64,000 nt of DNA, from positions 38,338 to 102,337 of the forward strand of contig NZ_JAZIFX010000002.1 of NCBI RefSeq assembly GCF_036634175.1, given 5' to 3'. This stretch comes from Streptomyces sp. P9-A2. Lineage in GTDB: Bacteria > Actinomycetota > Actinomycetes > Streptomycetales > Streptomycetaceae. Position 1 is the stretch's first letter. Every line of letters starts with the position of its first letter. Of the stretch, positions 1 to 9,595 are shown in pieces. The notes beneath the pieces are model-generated. The model searched no databases and had not been told where the DNA came from. It worked only from the letters and a program-made list of their open reading frames with translations. Both the position numbers and the translations under genes were made by a program.

Positions 1-1
1 C

Positions 2-322
2 GCGGTGATCTTCGCCGGAGGCGACAACTGCTACAAGGTCCTCAAGCGTGAACCGATGCTGGCGTCACGGATCTTCATCTGGCAGAAGTTCACGCGCATG
101 CCCGAGGCCGAAGTCGTCGCCACGCTGCCGGCGTTCCACTCCCTGTGGGCCAAGGTTGCCCCGCAGATGATCCGCAACATCGACCGGGCCGCGGCCCACG
201 GCAACTTCCGCAACTGGGCCACCATCACCAAGCACACGCTCAACGGCATGAAGAAGAAAGGCCTGACCGAGGTCAGCCAGGATCTCGTCAACTGGGTGTA
301 CAGCAAGCTCGGCGGCATGTAG
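2..322 (+). CDS. AAA+ ATPase of the TniB/TnsC transposition-helper type, C-terminal end only
   Basis: The frame is open from the first bases of the window, so the N-terminus with its Walker motifs lies outside. The visible 106 residues begin AVIFAGGDNCYKVL and end WVYSKLGGM; they look like the C-terminal part of ATP-binding proteins found beside DDE integrases in actinobacterial Tn7/Tn5053-like elements. Such ATPases activate the partner transposase at a chosen target. No transposase is visible downstream; it may lie upstream of the window. The family call rests on overall resemblance, not on a diagnostic motif. Confidence 0.5.
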   Translation, partial: AVIFAGGDNCYKVLKREPMLASRIFIWQKFTRMPEAEVVATLPAFHSLWAKVAPQMIRNIDRAAAHGNFRNWATITKHTLNGMKKKGLTEVSQDLVNWVYSKLGGM

Positions 323-452
323 CAGCGGCCGCACCTGGCGGCGGCCCGGGAAGCACGGGCCGCCGCCGACAACCTCGCACGCCGTACAGACCCGCGCTGG
401 TGTCTCCGCATCCGGGACCAGTCTGTGCGGTGGCGCGGCCGGAAGGGAGGCG

Positions 453-1487
453 ATGACACTGGTCTACGGCGACGTGACCATCGTGGTGGACGAACGGGAC
501 GACCTGTTCTACACCCAGGCGGCGCTGCAGGCCCACCGGCCCGAGGAAGGCCGCATCACCGTGCAGCCGACGCCGGCCAGCGGCAGCCCGGCCGCGCTGG
601 CGCACGACATGCTGTATGCGCTGGGCAAGCGGCTGGCCCCCGGCCCCAACTCCCCTGACGTGTGGCTGGACTCGGTGAACGCGGCCTGGCTCGCCGCGGC
701 GGCCTGGGGTGTCGCGACCGGGGTGCGGCACGTTGTGGTCCCCCGGGCCCATCTGCTGACCATCCGGCGCATCGACCAACTGCTCGCCTGGCGCAAGTCA
801 ACGGGGGCTCAACTGACCCTGCTGTGGCAAAAGCCGCCGCGCGCACTGCCGCCGGCGCTGGCCCGCGTGGAGCGCCGGATCAGCGGCCGGGAGAAGTTCG
901 AGGCGCTCCTCGCCGAGCCGGGACCGATACCCGCACGCCCGTTCTTCCCTACCGCTGCACCGATGGCAGGGCCAACCGCGGTGGCTGCGGGGCAGTCACC
1001 CGCCCGGCAGCCGCAGGAGACGCGGGCGGCGTCGCTGAGGCCCGGGCGGCCGGCTCACCCTTGCACCGGCGCGATGGCAACAGCGCGGCTGGTCCAGGCC
1101 GCCCCTGCCCTCGTGATCGCGTCCGCGGAGGCCGCCGCTCTGGCCGCTCTCGCACACCCGCTCATCGCCGGAGCCCTGAGCGTGCTGGCCTTCATCCGGG
1201 CCGGCCCGGGCAGCCTGCGCTTCACCCGCGACCTCGACATCACCAGCGACATCTCCGCCATCAAGCTCCACGGAGTCGGCCATCGGTACTGCCCTCTGCA
1301 CGCCATCCCTGCCTGGGCACGCCCGCTGCTGGCCGCCGCCCGCGCCCACCACCGTCTGGCACCCCACCCGCCCGAGGACGGCATGTTCGCCCCCGTCATG
1401 GTCGCCGAAGCCCGGCATCTGCGCGCGCACGCCGGACGCCTGCCCCGGCTCGACCTGTCCCTGCCCGCCGGCGTCCTCGTCCCTTGA
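453..1487 (+). CDS. hypothetical protein downstream of the ATPase
   Basis: A 344-residue protein starting at ATG 453 behind a clear GGGAGG ribosome site. The first 140 residues are mixed alpha/beta (MTLVYGDVTIVVDERDD...). A Pro/Ala/Arg-rich linker follows at about 160-205, then a hydrophobic alanine-rich stretch at about 210-250 that could be one or two membrane or buried helices, then a C-terminal domain of about 90 residues. It lies 130 bp after the ATPase on the same strand and may be co-transcribed with it. I do not recognise the family. It is not TniQ-like: no zinc-finger pattern is visible. Confidence 0.6.
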   Translation: MTLVYGDVTIVVDERDDLFYTQAALQAHRPEEGRITVQPTPASGSPAALAHDMLYALGKRLAPGPNSPDVWLDSVNAAWLAAAAWGVATGVRHVVVPRAHLLTIRRIDQLLAWRKSTGAQLTLLWQKPPRALPPALARVERRISGREKFEALLAEPGPIPARPFFPTAAPMAGPTAVAAGQSPARQPQETRAASLRPGRPAHPCTGAMATARLVQAAPALVIASAEAAALAALAHPLIAGALSVLAFIRAGPGSLRFTRDLDITSDISAIKLHGVGHRYCPLHAIPAWARPLLAAARAHHRLAPHPPEDGMFAPVMVAEARHLRAHAGRLPRLDLSLPAGVLVP

Positions 1488-1627
1488 GCTGCGTGTACCG
1501 AAGCACCCGCCCTGCGCACCAGGGAAACGGCAGCGCTGATGCAGGTGATGTCGGAGGCTTCGCCCGCTGTGTGGCCGGCCCCTGGCGCGACGCCTGTTCT
1601 CTCAACACGGAAGCACAGGCCGCCTGC

Positions 1628-2188
1628 TCAGGTGCACTTCGGCACTGGAACCCTTCTGCGCGCCGCGGCAGTCCTGCGGGCCTGGGCTCGTGCAGCGTGC
1701 TGGTGCTCGAGCGCTTCACGGGTGCGTTTGGGGATGACCAGTTTCATCTTGGTGGCAAGCGCTACGAAGGTGCTGGCGCCGGTGCCGTAGCGGCCTTTGC
1801 GGGTGTCGCTGTCGGTCTTGTAGAGCAGGACGTCGACGATGCCGAGGGCCCGCAGGTTGGTCAGGACGCGTTGGACGTCGTCGATGTTGCGCCAGTCTCG
1901 GGTATAGACGCAGATGGGGCGGCGGGTGTCGTCGCTCTTTGTGCGGGTGTTGAGGAGCGTGGCCGCCTTGCTGCGGTAGCCGAGAAGGCCGTCTTCGGTT
2001 GCGGTGCGGATCGTGGCCCAGGAGCGGTCAAGGAGGCTGAGCGGGGTGAACCAGAGCCACTTGCCGCTCCAGGGGTGGTCGTCCTCGGTCAGGGAGGTGT
2101 CCGGGGCGGCGGCCCATAGCCAGTGCTCGGTGGTCTCGCGTGAGGGGGCGTCCTGCTGGGCCGATGGGGCGGTCTTGGCGATCACCAT
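1628..2188 (-). CDS. putative phosphothreonine lyase-domain protein (DUF1917/Bles03-like)
   Basis: About 186 residues. The pattern of spaced tryptophans (WLWAAAP, HPWSGKWLWF, SWATI) followed by RRPICVYTRDW and a Lys/Arg-rich tail resembles actinobacterial proteins annotated as putative phosphothreonine lyase domain or DUF1917. The role in bacteria is unknown. ATG 2188 is preferred; GTG 2194 in the same frame is possible, and neither has a strong ribosome site. It is transcribed divergently from the pPIWI-RE cassette across a 47-bp spacer, so the two may share a promoter region. Confidence 0.55.
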   Translation of the reverse strand: MVIAKTAPSAQQDAPSRETTEHWLWAAAPDTSLTEDDHPWSGKWLWFTPLSLLDRSWATIRTATEDGLLGYRSKAATLLNTRTKSDDTRRPICVYTRDWRNIDDVQRVLTNLRALGIVDVLLYKTDSDTRKGRYGTGASTFVALATKMKLVIPKRTREALEHQHAARAQARRTAAARRRVPVPKCT

Positions 2189-2194
2189 CGGCAC

Positions 2195-2235
2195 TGTATG
2201 CGAGGTTTGTTCTTTTTTTCGCTTATTTAACTGTT
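2195..2235. promoter_or_regulatory. AT-rich divergent promoter region of the pPIWI-RE cassette
   Basis: The short spacer between the divergent genes contains a seven-T run and TTATTTAACTG immediately before ATG 2236. It is markedly AT-rich against the roughly 70 percent GC surroundings. This suggests a promoter for the defence cassette. No -35/-10 pair could be assigned with confidence, and no ribosome site is visible before ATG 2236, so initiation may be near-leaderless. Confidence 0.4.
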
Positions 2236-3414
2236 ATGGGTCTCGTAGAACGGAACACCCTCCGATGGCGCCGTGACCTGGCGCTGACCGCGTGCTGCGC
2301 CGCCGCCGTCGCGGAAGCGGACCGCACAGGCGATCCGGACCAGCGAGCAGCTCGCCTCATCGACTGTCTGGGAGTTCTGCGCTCGGCACACGGCGCCGGC
2401 GCAGCCGCCGCCGTGGATATGCGCGCGCTGCGGCGCGGCTTGCGCCACGGGCTCGCGCCTCTCCTGCCCGCCTGCTGCGAGGACGGTGACCCGCTCGGCG
2501 AGGTGAAGCTGCTGGACCAGGATGGTCTGCTGTGTGACGCAGTGGAGGACCTGGGCCGCGAACACCTCGTGCCTCAACAGGCGTTGATGGAGTACTGGCC
2601 CTGGGCGCGCTTGCGTGCCGAGCAGGAGGAGCAGCAGCTGTACGCGGAGATCCGGCGCCTTCCGCCGGACGATTACGCGAAGGTGCGCGAACTGCTGGCG
2701 AGTGATCCGGTGGCGGAGCAGGGCGTGCTCTGGGAGAAGTGGGACGGGCTGTGGGGGCGATTCGGGTTCTTCGAGCCGGTCTCGTCCTGGCCGTGGTGCA
2801 ACGCGGCGGGCTGGTGCTTCCCGTGTCCTGTCTGTGCCTGGCCGATGCGCGCGCAGCCCGCCGGGCAGGGGGTCTTCGCCGTGGCGTGCGACGCCCATCT
2901 GCTGGAGGGGGTGCAGTACACCTACCGCCAGGTGCGGGGCGGCAGTGGCCCTCCGGTCCTGGAGGGCGGCGGTGGCTCAGCCCGTCGCGTGGAGGGCTTC
3001 CCCGCTGCTGGCGACTACTTGGCGGTCTCCCGGACGGTGTGGCGGTATGTGACCCTGCCGGGGCGCATGGAATTCGCGATCCGGGATGCGCTGGCAGGGA
3101 TCGCCGGTCTCGACGTCCTCATGTACCCGGACGGTGACCGCTACGACCTGCGCATCACGGCCGCCGAGCCGCTGGTGGCCAGGCAGTGGCGGGTGGATGC
3201 GAAGGCGTGGCGGTCCTTCGGGGCCCTGGCCGATGCCCTGCTGGAGCGTCCCGTGCTGGGCGCAGCGGTGCCGCTGACGATCGTGGTCCCCTACCGGCAG
3301 CGGTCCGACCTTCCGCTGCTGCAGGCGCGCCTTGCCGGGCGGCCGGACCTTGAAGTGATGACCGACAAGGACTTCGTCGCCAAGGTTCTTCGCTGGTGCC
3401 GGGGTAAGTCGTGA
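2236..3414 (+). CDS. pPIWI_RE_Y: REase-fold component of the pPIWI-RE system
   Basis: A 392-residue protein. The first ~180 residues are helical; a Cys pair C197-P-V-C200 with C218/H221 may bind zinc. The C-terminal ~120 residues look like a restriction-endonuclease fold: YDLRI around D304, then D321-A-K323 (WRVDAKAW), then a beta-alpha core ending LEVMTDKDFVAKVL. It is the first gene of a three-gene set, and its TGA overlaps the GTG of the helicase gene. In described pPIWI-RE systems this subunit is proposed to cut invading DNA with the PIWI and helicase partners. The start was set at ATG 2236, since upstream in-frame starts fall inside the divergent promoter. The family call comes from order, sizes and motifs together. 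Confidence 0.8.
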   Translation: MGLVERNTLRWRRDLALTACCAAAVAEADRTGDPDQRAARLIDCLGVLRSAHGAGAAAAVDMRALRRGLRHGLAPLLPACCEDGDPLGEVKLLDQDGLLCDAVEDLGREHLVPQQALMEYWPWARLRAEQEEQQLYAEIRRLPPDDYAKVRELLASDPVAEQGVLWEKWDGLWGRFGFFEPVSSWPWCNAAGWCFPCPVCAWPMRAQPAGQGVFAVACDAHLLEGVQYTYRQVRGGSGPPVLEGGGGSARRVEGFPAAGDYLAVSRTVWRYVTLPGRMEFAIRDALAGIAGLDVLMYPDGDRYDLRITAAEPLVARQWRVDAKAWRSFGALADALLERPVLGAAVPLTIVVPYRQRSDLPLLQARLAGRPDLEVMTDKDFVAKVLRWCRGKS

Positions 3415-6400
3415 AGAGCGGCGATGTCCGTGAGGCGTTGCAGCGTTGCGCCATTGCGGCGTATCTCGCCCTGTCCGAGCAGTACTTCGCATTCGGGACC
3501 GTCGATGGCCGTCGCGGTGTGCCGCTGGACTTCGCGCAGATGTTCGCCGCCCGGCGCACCGATGCATGGGGACGGTGGCTGTCGCTGCCGCGCGCCAAGT
3601 ACGAGCTGGTGGGCCGGCTGTGGCAGGCGCTCAAGCAGGAGGGGGACCTGGCCCAGCCGGACACGTTCCGCGAGGCGGCCCTGGAATACGCGGTGGCTCC
3701 CACTGCGCTGTTCCGGATTCCGGGGGAGTCGAACGCAGACGAGACCCACTGGTTGGTGGCCTGCCACGCGCAAGAGCCCCTCGTCCTGGCCGAGCATCTC
3801 GTCCAGGAGGCCGAGGAGTACCGGGCCATGCTCCAGAGGGCACTGCCGACGGCCGGCGAGGGCCTGTGGACCTTCGGGCGGGACCGTCTGTACACGGTGG
3901 AGATTCCTGCCAGCGAGAAGGACGCCTTCGTGGCCCCGGTCCGGTTGCGCACCGAGCCGTTCCTTGAGGAGGTGAGGCTGCCGCGGGAAGCGGTGATGGA
4001 CCGCGTGGTGGGCCAGGCAACTGCCCTGCCGGAGAAGTTCGGGTGGAAACCCGGTCTGCTTCAGGGGTTCTTCGACCGGCTCACCGACGCGTACGGGCGC
4101 ACGGCGGCAGAGTTGCGGCTGCCCGCGGGGCCGATGACGCTGCTGAATGCGCCCACCGGAGTGGGCAAGAGCGTGCTGATGCGGGATGCGGCGCACCTAC
4201 TGGCCGCCAGCGGCCAGGGCCCGGTCCTCATCGTGGTGGGCCGCATCCGTGAAGGCCTGGGGACCGCCGAACAGTTGGCCGCAGACCATGGGCTGGTCGA
4301 GGAGACGGCCACCGCTGTACGGGACGCTGCCGAGCGGGCCGGCAAGCCGCTGCGGGTGGTGTCGTGGGTGGCGTCCTCACGCCACGACGACCAGGCAGCG
4401 CTCGCCTTCGCCCAGGGCCGCGAGGACCGCTTCGAGCAATTCGCCGGCGGCTGCGAGATGACCGGCTGGCAGGTGGACGGCCCACGGCTGGACCGCACCA
4501 GGCTTCCCTGCGCCCAGTTGGAGTGGGTCGATGGTCCCGTCGAGCCGGAGCACGCCGGCAAGCACCTGTGCCCGCGCATGGGCGTCTGTCGGCGCTTCGA
4601 GCACATCCGGCAGGCCGCCGATGCCGACATCATCGTCACCAACCACCACAACCTGATCCGTGGACGCTGCAAGGTGCCCGTCGAGGTGGACGGCGAGCGG
4701 ACCGTCCATGACATGAGCGTGCTGGAGTTCGTGCTGCGGCGCTGCCGCGTCGTCATCATCGACGAGGTCGACGCCTTCCAGTCGACCTGGTGCACGCAGG
4801 GCGCGCAGGAGTTCACCCTCATCAGCCGCGGCCGGGGCCACGCCGGGCGGCTGGAAGAGGTCGACCGGCACCGAGGCGGCCTGTCGGCGCTGGAGAACCT
4901 GCTGGTGACCGGCCCGTTGATGGAGGCGCGCCGGCTCAGCGAAACCTTCCTGGACAACGTCCTTACCGGGCACCTCTACCTGGACTCCGAGCAAGAGCGC
5001 CACAATCGCCCGGGCTCCGGCTGGTACATGGTGGGCAAGAAGGATGCCGAGCTGTGCCGTTTCCTAACCGGCGCCTCTGCGGACGCTGAGATCACCGAAG
5101 CGGTGCACCAGGCCTACCTGGCCCTCTTCCCGGGCGAACGGTCCGGTGCCGAGCTGCTGGCGGGCTGGCAGCCGCTCGCCGATCAGATCCGCCAGGCCCT
5201 GGCTGGCAAGGTTAAAGGCACCCGCCGCAGCAGAAAGCTCGCGGTCTTCAAGGACTCCATCGCCCGCATCCTGGCCGACGCGCCGTTCAACGTGCCCGCC
5301 TCCAAACGCGCCGCTGTGGTCAACGATCTCCTCGTGCGGGCCTGGCTCGGTGCGCTCCACAACGAGCTCCACACACTGAAGTGGTCGATCCTGCCGCTGC
5401 TCGGGCAGCTGAACGCGGCCACCGACCTGGTCTCCACCATGGGGCTGCTCCCTCGCGACGAGCCGATCCCCTACGGGCCGCTCGGACAGAACCTGTACGG
5501 ATTCAAGCTCGACAAGAACGCCAGCGGCACCGGCCGCCTCTCGCTGCAGTCCCTGGGCAGCGACCCGCACACCTCCACCGTCCGCCTCGGCGACACCGTC
5601 GCGCTGGCCACCGCCGGAGTACGGCGCAGCGTCCTGGGCCTGTCCGCCACCGCGTTCTTCCCCAAGGCCGCCCTGCAGCACGTGCACACCCTGCCCGCCT
5701 ACGTGATGACCGACGCCGCTCCCGGCGCGGTCACCGCCCACGCCGGGAGCGTGTCGTCCACCGATCTCGGCTGGCAGCCCATCTCGATCGGCGGCGTGGA
5801 GGAAAAACGCAAACCCTCCGAGCTGCGCAAGCTGGCCGAACGGCTGTGGCACACCCAGATGTCGTCACACCTGGAGAAGATCGCCCGCAACGACCCGCCG
5901 CGGGAGCTGGCCCTGCTGGCCGGGAACTCCTACTTCCACGCGGCGGTGATGGCCGCCGGGATCGCGGCCGCGTGCGGCCGCCCCGAATGGGTCGCCGTCC
6001 TCGTCAGCAGCAACCAGACCCCCTCCGGGAAGGCCGTGAATCTGCCCGAGGGCGTGGTGCGGGTGACCATCGACGAACTCGAGGACCTGCCCGCCACCCA
6101 CCCACGGGTGAAGGTGATCTGCGCACCGCTGTCGGTGGTCTCCCGCGGCCTGAACATCCTCATCCCCCACACCGACCGCTCAGCGCTCGCCTCCGTGTGG
6201 GTGGGCGTGCGCCCCCTCACGCACCTGCACGAGCCGGCCGTCATGTACGCGAGCATCAACGCCTGCGGCATCGCCTCCGGCACCGTCAGCGCCGACCCCG
6301 CCGGCATGCTCGCCTCCCAGCGCACCGCCGCCGTCCGCCAGCGGGAGCTGCTGCTGCGCACCGACCCGCGGTTCTCCCGCATGCCGAAGTTCCTCAAGAC

Positions 6401-6704
6401 CGAGATCCTGGCGGGCATCCTCGTCGAACTCATCCAGCTGGCCGGGCGCGCACGCCGCGGCGGCACCCCCGTCGAGCTCTACCTGGTCGACCACGCCTTC
6501 TTCAACCAGCAGTTGGGCTGCGACTTCCCCCGGCTACTGCGCTCCTACTACGGCCAGCTCGATGAGGACGAGCAGGACATCCTGCGCCGCGTCTACGGCT
6601 CCACCCTCACCGCCTGGCTCGACCTCGCCCACAGCGAGGACCTGCTGCCCAACCCCGTCACTCTCATCCCCGCCCCGACCCCGGATGCTCAAGGACCCCA
6701 GTAA
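3411..6704 (+). CDS. pPIWI_RE_Z: DinG/XPD-like Fe-S helicase
   Basis: A 1097-residue superfamily 2 helicase. Walker A is APTGVGKS at 247-254, the Walker B/DEAH-type box is DEVD at 451-454, and motif VI is QLAGRARR at 1009-1016. Four cysteines between motifs I and II (C348, C367, C387, C393) fit the XPD/DinG iron-sulphur cluster, and the following IIVTNHHNL is typical of the family. DinG-type helicases are characteristic of pPIWI-RE loci and probably unwind duplex DNA or R-loops for the nuclease. The GTG start overlaps the previous stop (GTGA), and its own TAA overlaps the next ATG (TAATG), so all three genes are translationally coupled. It appears complete. Confidence 0.85.
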   Translation: MKSGDVREALQRCAIAAYLALSEQYFAFGTVDGRRGVPLDFAQMFAARRTDAWGRWLSLPRAKYELVGRLWQALKQEGDLAQPDTFREAALEYAVAPTALFRIPGESNADETHWLVACHAQEPLVLAEHLVQEAEEYRAMLQRALPTAGEGLWTFGRDRLYTVEIPASEKDAFVAPVRLRTEPFLEEVRLPREAVMDRVVGQATALPEKFGWKPGLLQGFFDRLTDAYGRTAAELRLPAGPMTLLNAPTGVGKSVLMRDAAHLLAASGQGPVLIVVGRIREGLGTAEQLAADHGLVEETATAVRDAAERAGKPLRVVSWVASSRHDDQAALAFAQGREDRFEQFAGGCEMTGWQVDGPRLDRTRLPCAQLEWVDGPVEPEHAGKHLCPRMGVCRRFEHIRQAADADIIVTNHHNLIRGRCKVPVEVDGERTVHDMSVLEFVLRRCRVVIIDEVDAFQSTWCTQGAQEFTLISRGRGHAGRLEEVDRHRGGLSALENLLVTGPLMEARRLSETFLDNVLTGHLYLDSEQERHNRPGSGWYMVGKKDAELCRFLTGASADAEITEAVHQAYLALFPGERSGAELLAGWQPLADQIRQALAGKVKGTRRSRKLAVFKDSIARILADAPFNVPASKRAAVVNDLLVRAWLGALHNELHTLKWSILPLLGQLNAATDLVSTMGLLPRDEPIPYGPLGQNLYGFKLDKNASGTGRLSLQSLGSDPHTSTVRLGDTVALATAGVRRSVLGLSATAFFPKAALQHVHTLPAYVMTDAAPGAVTAHAGSVSSTDLGWQPISIGGVEEKRKPSELRKLAERLWHTQMSSHLEKIARNDPPRELALLAGNSYFHAAVMAAGIAAACGRPEWVAVLVSSNQTPSGKAVNLPEGVVRVTIDELEDLPATHPRVKVICAPLSVVSRGLNILIPHTDRSALASVWVGVRPLTHLHEPAVMYASINACGIASGTVSADPAGMLASQRTAAVRQRELLLRTDPRFSRMPKFLKTEILAGILVELIQLAGRARRGGTPVELYLVDHAFFNQQLGCDFPRLLRSYYGQLDEDEQDILRRVYGSTLTAWLDLAHSEDLLPNPVTLIPAPTPDAQGPQ

Positions 6705-9475
6705 TGCCGTCGAATGACACCCGCATGTCCATGCTGGCCGCGCCGTTGACCAGTTCGCTGATGGGCACCGTGTGGCTGTACCGCTTCCCGGACAAGATCG
6801 AGCACGAGTGGAAGAGGCTGCGTGCCGTCTACCGCGGCAAGACCGGGTCGCAGGCCAACCTGCCCTATGCCGGACTGCTGATGGTGCTGCGCGCCAGCGG
6901 TGCCACCAGCGCAACACTCAACCCGACCAGCAAGAGCAAGCCGCCCCAGTTCCTCGCCCTGTCCCAGAGGCTGTCACCGGCGCATCTGCGGGCCGCGGTG
7001 GCCTTGTGGGAGCAAGCCCTGCTGCAGACACCGGCAGACGAGATCTCTCTGGCGTACAACAGTGACCTCGCCGATCTGTTCGCCTCGGTGGAGCCCGAAG
7101 AGGTGGCGGTGTGGGACCACGTACGCCTCGGCCCGCACGCCGTGGACGCGGACGGCTGGGTGTGGGACGCGGCCGGCTGGAACCTTGCCTCGGTGGTGGC
7201 CGGGACCGGCCTAGCGGTCGACGGCCGCACCATCGCGCTGCGCCCGGACACCGAGAACAACGTCATGGTCTGGGACGCCGAGCACCTGTGGTCGAACAAC
7301 TGGCTCGACGCCCGCCCCGCCAAGGACAAGAAGAACGACAGCCTCGAGAGGGATGCCGAGGAGGCCCAGGAGCCGGAGGAGTGGAAGATCCGGCGGCACT
7401 ACGCCGCGCTGCGGGTGGAGGTAGCGATGAAGTCGCTGCACTCGCTTCCTGTACCGCTGGTGGTCATGACGCCTCGGGTTTCCCGGCTGAGCAATCAGAT
7501 CAACAGCGCTCGCACCGCGTGGTGGGCGCCTCGTTCCCCCAGCCGCCCGCTGCTCTGCCTGAACCTGGGCGGCAAAGGCAAGTACACCCACCTCGAGCAC
7601 ACCAGCCGTCTGGCTCTCGACGCGTGGGTGCGGCTGATGGACGAGCCGGTATTCCCCCGCGGCCCCAAGGACACCGAGTTCCTGCCCGTCAGCGCCATGG
7701 ATCTGTCCGGCGAACCCGGCGACTTCCGTGCGCTCATCCCCTTCTCAAAATCGTTCCCTCTCGGCAAGGGCGTCGGCCTGCACACCGTCACCGCCCTCGC
7801 CGAGCACTTGTCCGCCGTCACCGGCCAGGACCTCGTCAGCGGCACCCAGGTCGCCAAGGTCCTCTCGGTGGCTCCCCGCAAGACCGAGTACGGCCGGGAC
7901 GCCACGCTGCTCGACGACACCGATCTCAAGGACATCATGGCCGCCGCGGGCTGCTCGAAGCTGCGCGTCCTGGCCCTGTACCAGCACCAGGAGATGCGCA
8001 CCCGCATGCAGCGTCTGCTGGCCTACCACTTCGGCCGGCCCGACCTCGCAGACGGCATGCCCGACGACGAGATCGTTCAACTCGGCTGCCACACCGAGGT
8101 GCTGCTGCACCGGGCCCCTCAGCTGCTGTGCCACAGCGAGCACCATGACCGTCGCGGTGAGCTCACTGACGCCCTGCCCGGTCTCGAAGCCGAGGACACC
8201 GGGGTCGTGGCCCTGGCCGAGACCGAGTACGACGCCAAGGAGTGGGGCCGCCGGCGACGCGCCGCGCGCCGCGAGGAGGAAGGCGCCGTCGACCCCTACG
8301 CACTGGATGCCAAGCCGGAGGTCTCCCGGCATCTGGCCCGTCACGGCGTACTCGCCCAGTTCCTCACCCCCGAAACCAGAAAGCGGCGCTCGAAGAAGAA
8401 GGAGCGCGAGGCCGCATCCCCGCTGGAGGCCCTCGGCATGGAACTGGCCGCGGACTTCCCCGGCCACCACGCCATCGGCGACATGCTGCGCTCCGCCGGC
8501 CTGGTCCACCCCCGCCTGACCCGCGCGATCTCCACCGGAGGCGGCCTCAAGGACCGCGTCGCCCACCTCGGCCTGCACATGCGCGCCCAGCTCGGCGACA
8601 GGCACGTCAACCGCACCGAGGAACCCAAGCTCATGTGGATCCTCACCGCGTTCGTGCCGGTCGGCGGGCACTGGAAGGCGCTGGCCTACCTGCCCGCCCA
8701 TCGAGGCGGCAGCGGCGGCTGGTTCAACTACGCCCGCGCTCAGGCGCTGTCGCGCAGCCACCCCATCCCCGAGGGCAGCCGCGGCGACGACACCCTGCCC
8801 CGCCGCATCGACCACGCCCTGTACGAGCTGAGCCGGCACCTCGAGTGCGGCTACGTCCTCTACGTCTCAGGAGACTCCACCCGGCCCGTCTGGCCGCTGC
8901 TGGCGAACAAGAACGCCGACCTGCTCCCCGACAACGACGGTCTGGCCAACGGCAGGCCGGCACTGCCCGGCGCCACCCTCGCTCCCGAGCACCGGCCGCA
9001 AGCGGTCATCCGCACCACCTCCAGCGCCGACCCGAGCATCCCGCTGCCTGCGCTCTTCCACGAGATCGACGAGGACGGCAACGTCAGCGACGGCGACAAG
9101 ACCAGCAACGCACTGTTCCAACTCGACGCCACCGCCACAACGTTCCTCATGAGCCGCCGCCCGCACCAGATGGACGGCAAGACCCCCTCGGCCAAGTCAG
9201 GCCGCACGCAGGGGCGCTGGGCGTGCGACGACAAGGAGCAGCAGGCCGAGACCTGGTTCAACCTCACCGCGACCGAGATCGCTGTCATCCACCACCCCGA
9301 CAACGCGAAAGCCCTCCCCTACGCCCTGACCGCCGCGAGGCTGTGCAACCACGCCCTGGCCTGGGAACACCGCACCCGCCACCCCCTGCCCATCCACGCC
9401 GCCATCCAGATGGACAAAAACCACCCCGAATACCGGCGCACCATCGACTGGGACAGCGACGACGCCACCGGATGA
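6704..9475 (+). CDS. pPIWI-RE protein: PIWI/RNase H-fold defence protein
   Basis: A 923-residue product. The N-terminal ~400 residues contain the helical and beta modules of the family; the C-terminal half carries the RNase H-like PIWI region, with strands such as LRVLALYQHQEM, ALAETEYDAKEW and YVLYVSGDS. The end (ARLCNHALAWEHRTRHPLPI, then IQMDKNHPEYRR) is typical of RNase H-domain pPIWI-RE proteins. These are Argonaute relatives proposed to use a nucleic-acid guide against invading replicons. Length, order and coupling fit a complete system. I cannot assign the catalytic acidic residues safely from sequence alone. No PAZ domain is apparent. Confidence 0.8.
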   Translation: MPSNDTRMSMLAAPLTSSLMGTVWLYRFPDKIEHEWKRLRAVYRGKTGSQANLPYAGLLMVLRASGATSATLNPTSKSKPPQFLALSQRLSPAHLRAAVALWEQALLQTPADEISLAYNSDLADLFASVEPEEVAVWDHVRLGPHAVDADGWVWDAAGWNLASVVAGTGLAVDGRTIALRPDTENNVMVWDAEHLWSNNWLDARPAKDKKNDSLERDAEEAQEPEEWKIRRHYAALRVEVAMKSLHSLPVPLVVMTPRVSRLSNQINSARTAWWAPRSPSRPLLCLNLGGKGKYTHLEHTSRLALDAWVRLMDEPVFPRGPKDTEFLPVSAMDLSGEPGDFRALIPFSKSFPLGKGVGLHTVTALAEHLSAVTGQDLVSGTQVAKVLSVAPRKTEYGRDATLLDDTDLKDIMAAAGCSKLRVLALYQHQEMRTRMQRLLAYHFGRPDLADGMPDDEIVQLGCHTEVLLHRAPQLLCHSEHHDRRGELTDALPGLEAEDTGVVALAETEYDAKEWGRRRRAARREEEGAVDPYALDAKPEVSRHLARHGVLAQFLTPETRKRRSKKKEREAASPLEALGMELAADFPGHHAIGDMLRSAGLVHPRLTRAISTGGGLKDRVAHLGLHMRAQLGDRHVNRTEEPKLMWILTAFVPVGGHWKALAYLPAHRGGSGGWFNYARAQALSRSHPIPEGSRGDDTLPRRIDHALYELSRHLECGYVLYVSGDSTRPVWPLLANKNADLLPDNDGLANGRPALPGATLAPEHRPQAVIRTTSSADPSIPLPALFHEIDEDGNVSDGDKTSNALFQLDATATTFLMSRRPHQMDGKTPSAKSGRTQGRWACDDKEQQAETWFNLTATEIAVIHHPDNAKALPYALTAARLCNHALAWEHRTRHPLPIHAAIQMDKNHPEYRRTIDWDSDDATG

Positions 9476-9505
9476 CCCACGGAAGCGATGCATGCGCGCG
9501 GCCAC

Positions 9506-9524
9506 CGGTGGCGGCATGCCACCG
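9506..9524. terminator. hairpin between convergent genes
   Basis: CGGTGGC (9506-9512) pairs with GCCACCG (9518-9524) around a 5-nt loop. It lies between the convergent ends of the pPIWI-RE gene (9475) and the minus-strand gene ending at 9596. Bidirectional termination is plausible. There is no T-run, as is usual in high-GC actinomycetes. Confidence 0.4.
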
Positions 9525-9595
9525 CGACAGGACCGGTGCGGCCGGCTGCGGCGGGGCTGGAAACGGGCTGGAGGCCGGAGAAAACTGCGGGTCTG

